Origin: Elgaria multicarinata webbii
Taxonomy: Eukaryota > Chordata > Lepidosauria > Squamata > Anguidae
Reading direction: 5' to 3'
Assembly (NCBI RefSeq): GCF_023053635.1
Contig: NC_086182.1
Span: 29,559,501 to 29,623,500 of the forward strand
DNA: 64,000 nt
Part shown: one piece after another, positions 63,673 to 64,000 of the stretch
Layout of the letters: every line of letters starts with the position of its first letter
Numbering within the stretch: position 1 is the first letter of the stretch
Translations under genes and position numbers: made by a program
The notes under the pieces: model-generated
What the model was told of the DNA's origin: nothing
Databases searched by the model: none
The model's input: only the letters and a program-made list of their open reading frames with translations

Positions 63673-64000
63673 GTGAGCTGCCAGTCTATCCAGATCAAGT
63701 AGGGTGGATGTAGGAGCAAGGCGACCCACCTGTCATGGTGGTGGTGGAGAGTCTCTCTTGAAATCTGAAGTCCAGATGGATGAAAGTAAAGGTGTGTTAA
63801 CCATTGGAGCCTGCGGGGATCTCTGCTGGAAGGGGGACTCCAGAGAATGCCAGGTACTCTGCAGAAAATAATGGGAGTGTAACCTATTCTGCCAAATTGT
63901 GAGGCTTCTTTTCATACATGGAACCAGTGCTACAGATACAGGGAACCAATGGGTAGGCTCCCCACCAGGCCTTCCCTGGCTAGCAGTGTCATTCACCTGA
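63673..64000. other. Start of intron 52
   Basis: Intronic sequence after the exon 52 donor, with no exon or repeat recognised before the window ends. Confidence 0.6.

Noticed and set aside
63053-63619. 188-codon plus-strand frame across exons 51 and 52
   Set aside because: It is in the wrong frame for both exons and reads through the intron. The cysteine-rich frame is the supported one.

Overview
This is a vertebrate genomic window, most likely from a squamate reptile (a lizard). The evidence is the repeat content: three tRNA-derived SINEs of the Sauria type with recognisable pol III A and B boxes, many CR1 LINE 3' ends, L2-clade LINE 3' ends, a SPIN-type hAT element with a perfect 8-bp target-site duplication, and many short palindromic hAT-like MITEs. 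Nothing bacterial is present: there is no operon, ribosome binding site, CRISPR array or rRNA.

From about 1.09 kb to 63.7 kb the plus strand carries the middle of one very large gene. Reading splice sites and frames by eye, I find 52 consecutive coding exons (72 to 252 bp each, 8,475 bp in all, about 2,825 codons). They join into one chain of cysteine-rich modules, with neither the start nor the end of the gene in the window. The chain is built of about one hundred C-x5-C knots, typically CPxGxYC, CPxGxFC or CxxGYYC. These alternate in a longer pattern: CPxGHYCPxGS, PxPCPxGTY, CxxCPxGxYC, GLxxPxGxC, then GYYCxxGA and a DG-containing linker. The chain has many N-glycosylation sequons and I see no membrane segment, so it reads as an extracellular glycoprotein. 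The motif resembles the GCC2/GCC3 (ephrin-receptor-like) cysteine-rich repeats, but I do not recognise the gene and give no symbol.

Layout: 1-1088, no exon recognised; 1089-10446, exons 1-8, mostly phase-0 junctions; 12029-31973, exons 9-24, almost all phase 1; 31974-43225, exons 25-35; 45584-54326, exons 36-45; 55290-63672, exons 46-52; 63673-64000, start of the next intron. Many junctions fall just after the glycine of CPxG, so the exons are largely interchangeable phase-1 modules.

Of the 51 exon junctions, 50 keep one frame. The exception is exon 22 to exon 23, where a T run at the start of exon 23 is one base short. This is either an assembly error or a real frameshift. Introns are rich in repeats, several of which lie against splice sites: a dispersed repeat reaches almost to the exon 25 acceptor, a 44-bp minisatellite runs up to exon 28, and intron 21 is mostly one MITE.

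No second protein-coding gene, tRNA or rRNA gene is supported. The long open frames on the minus strand are shadows of repeats or of GC-rich palindromes.
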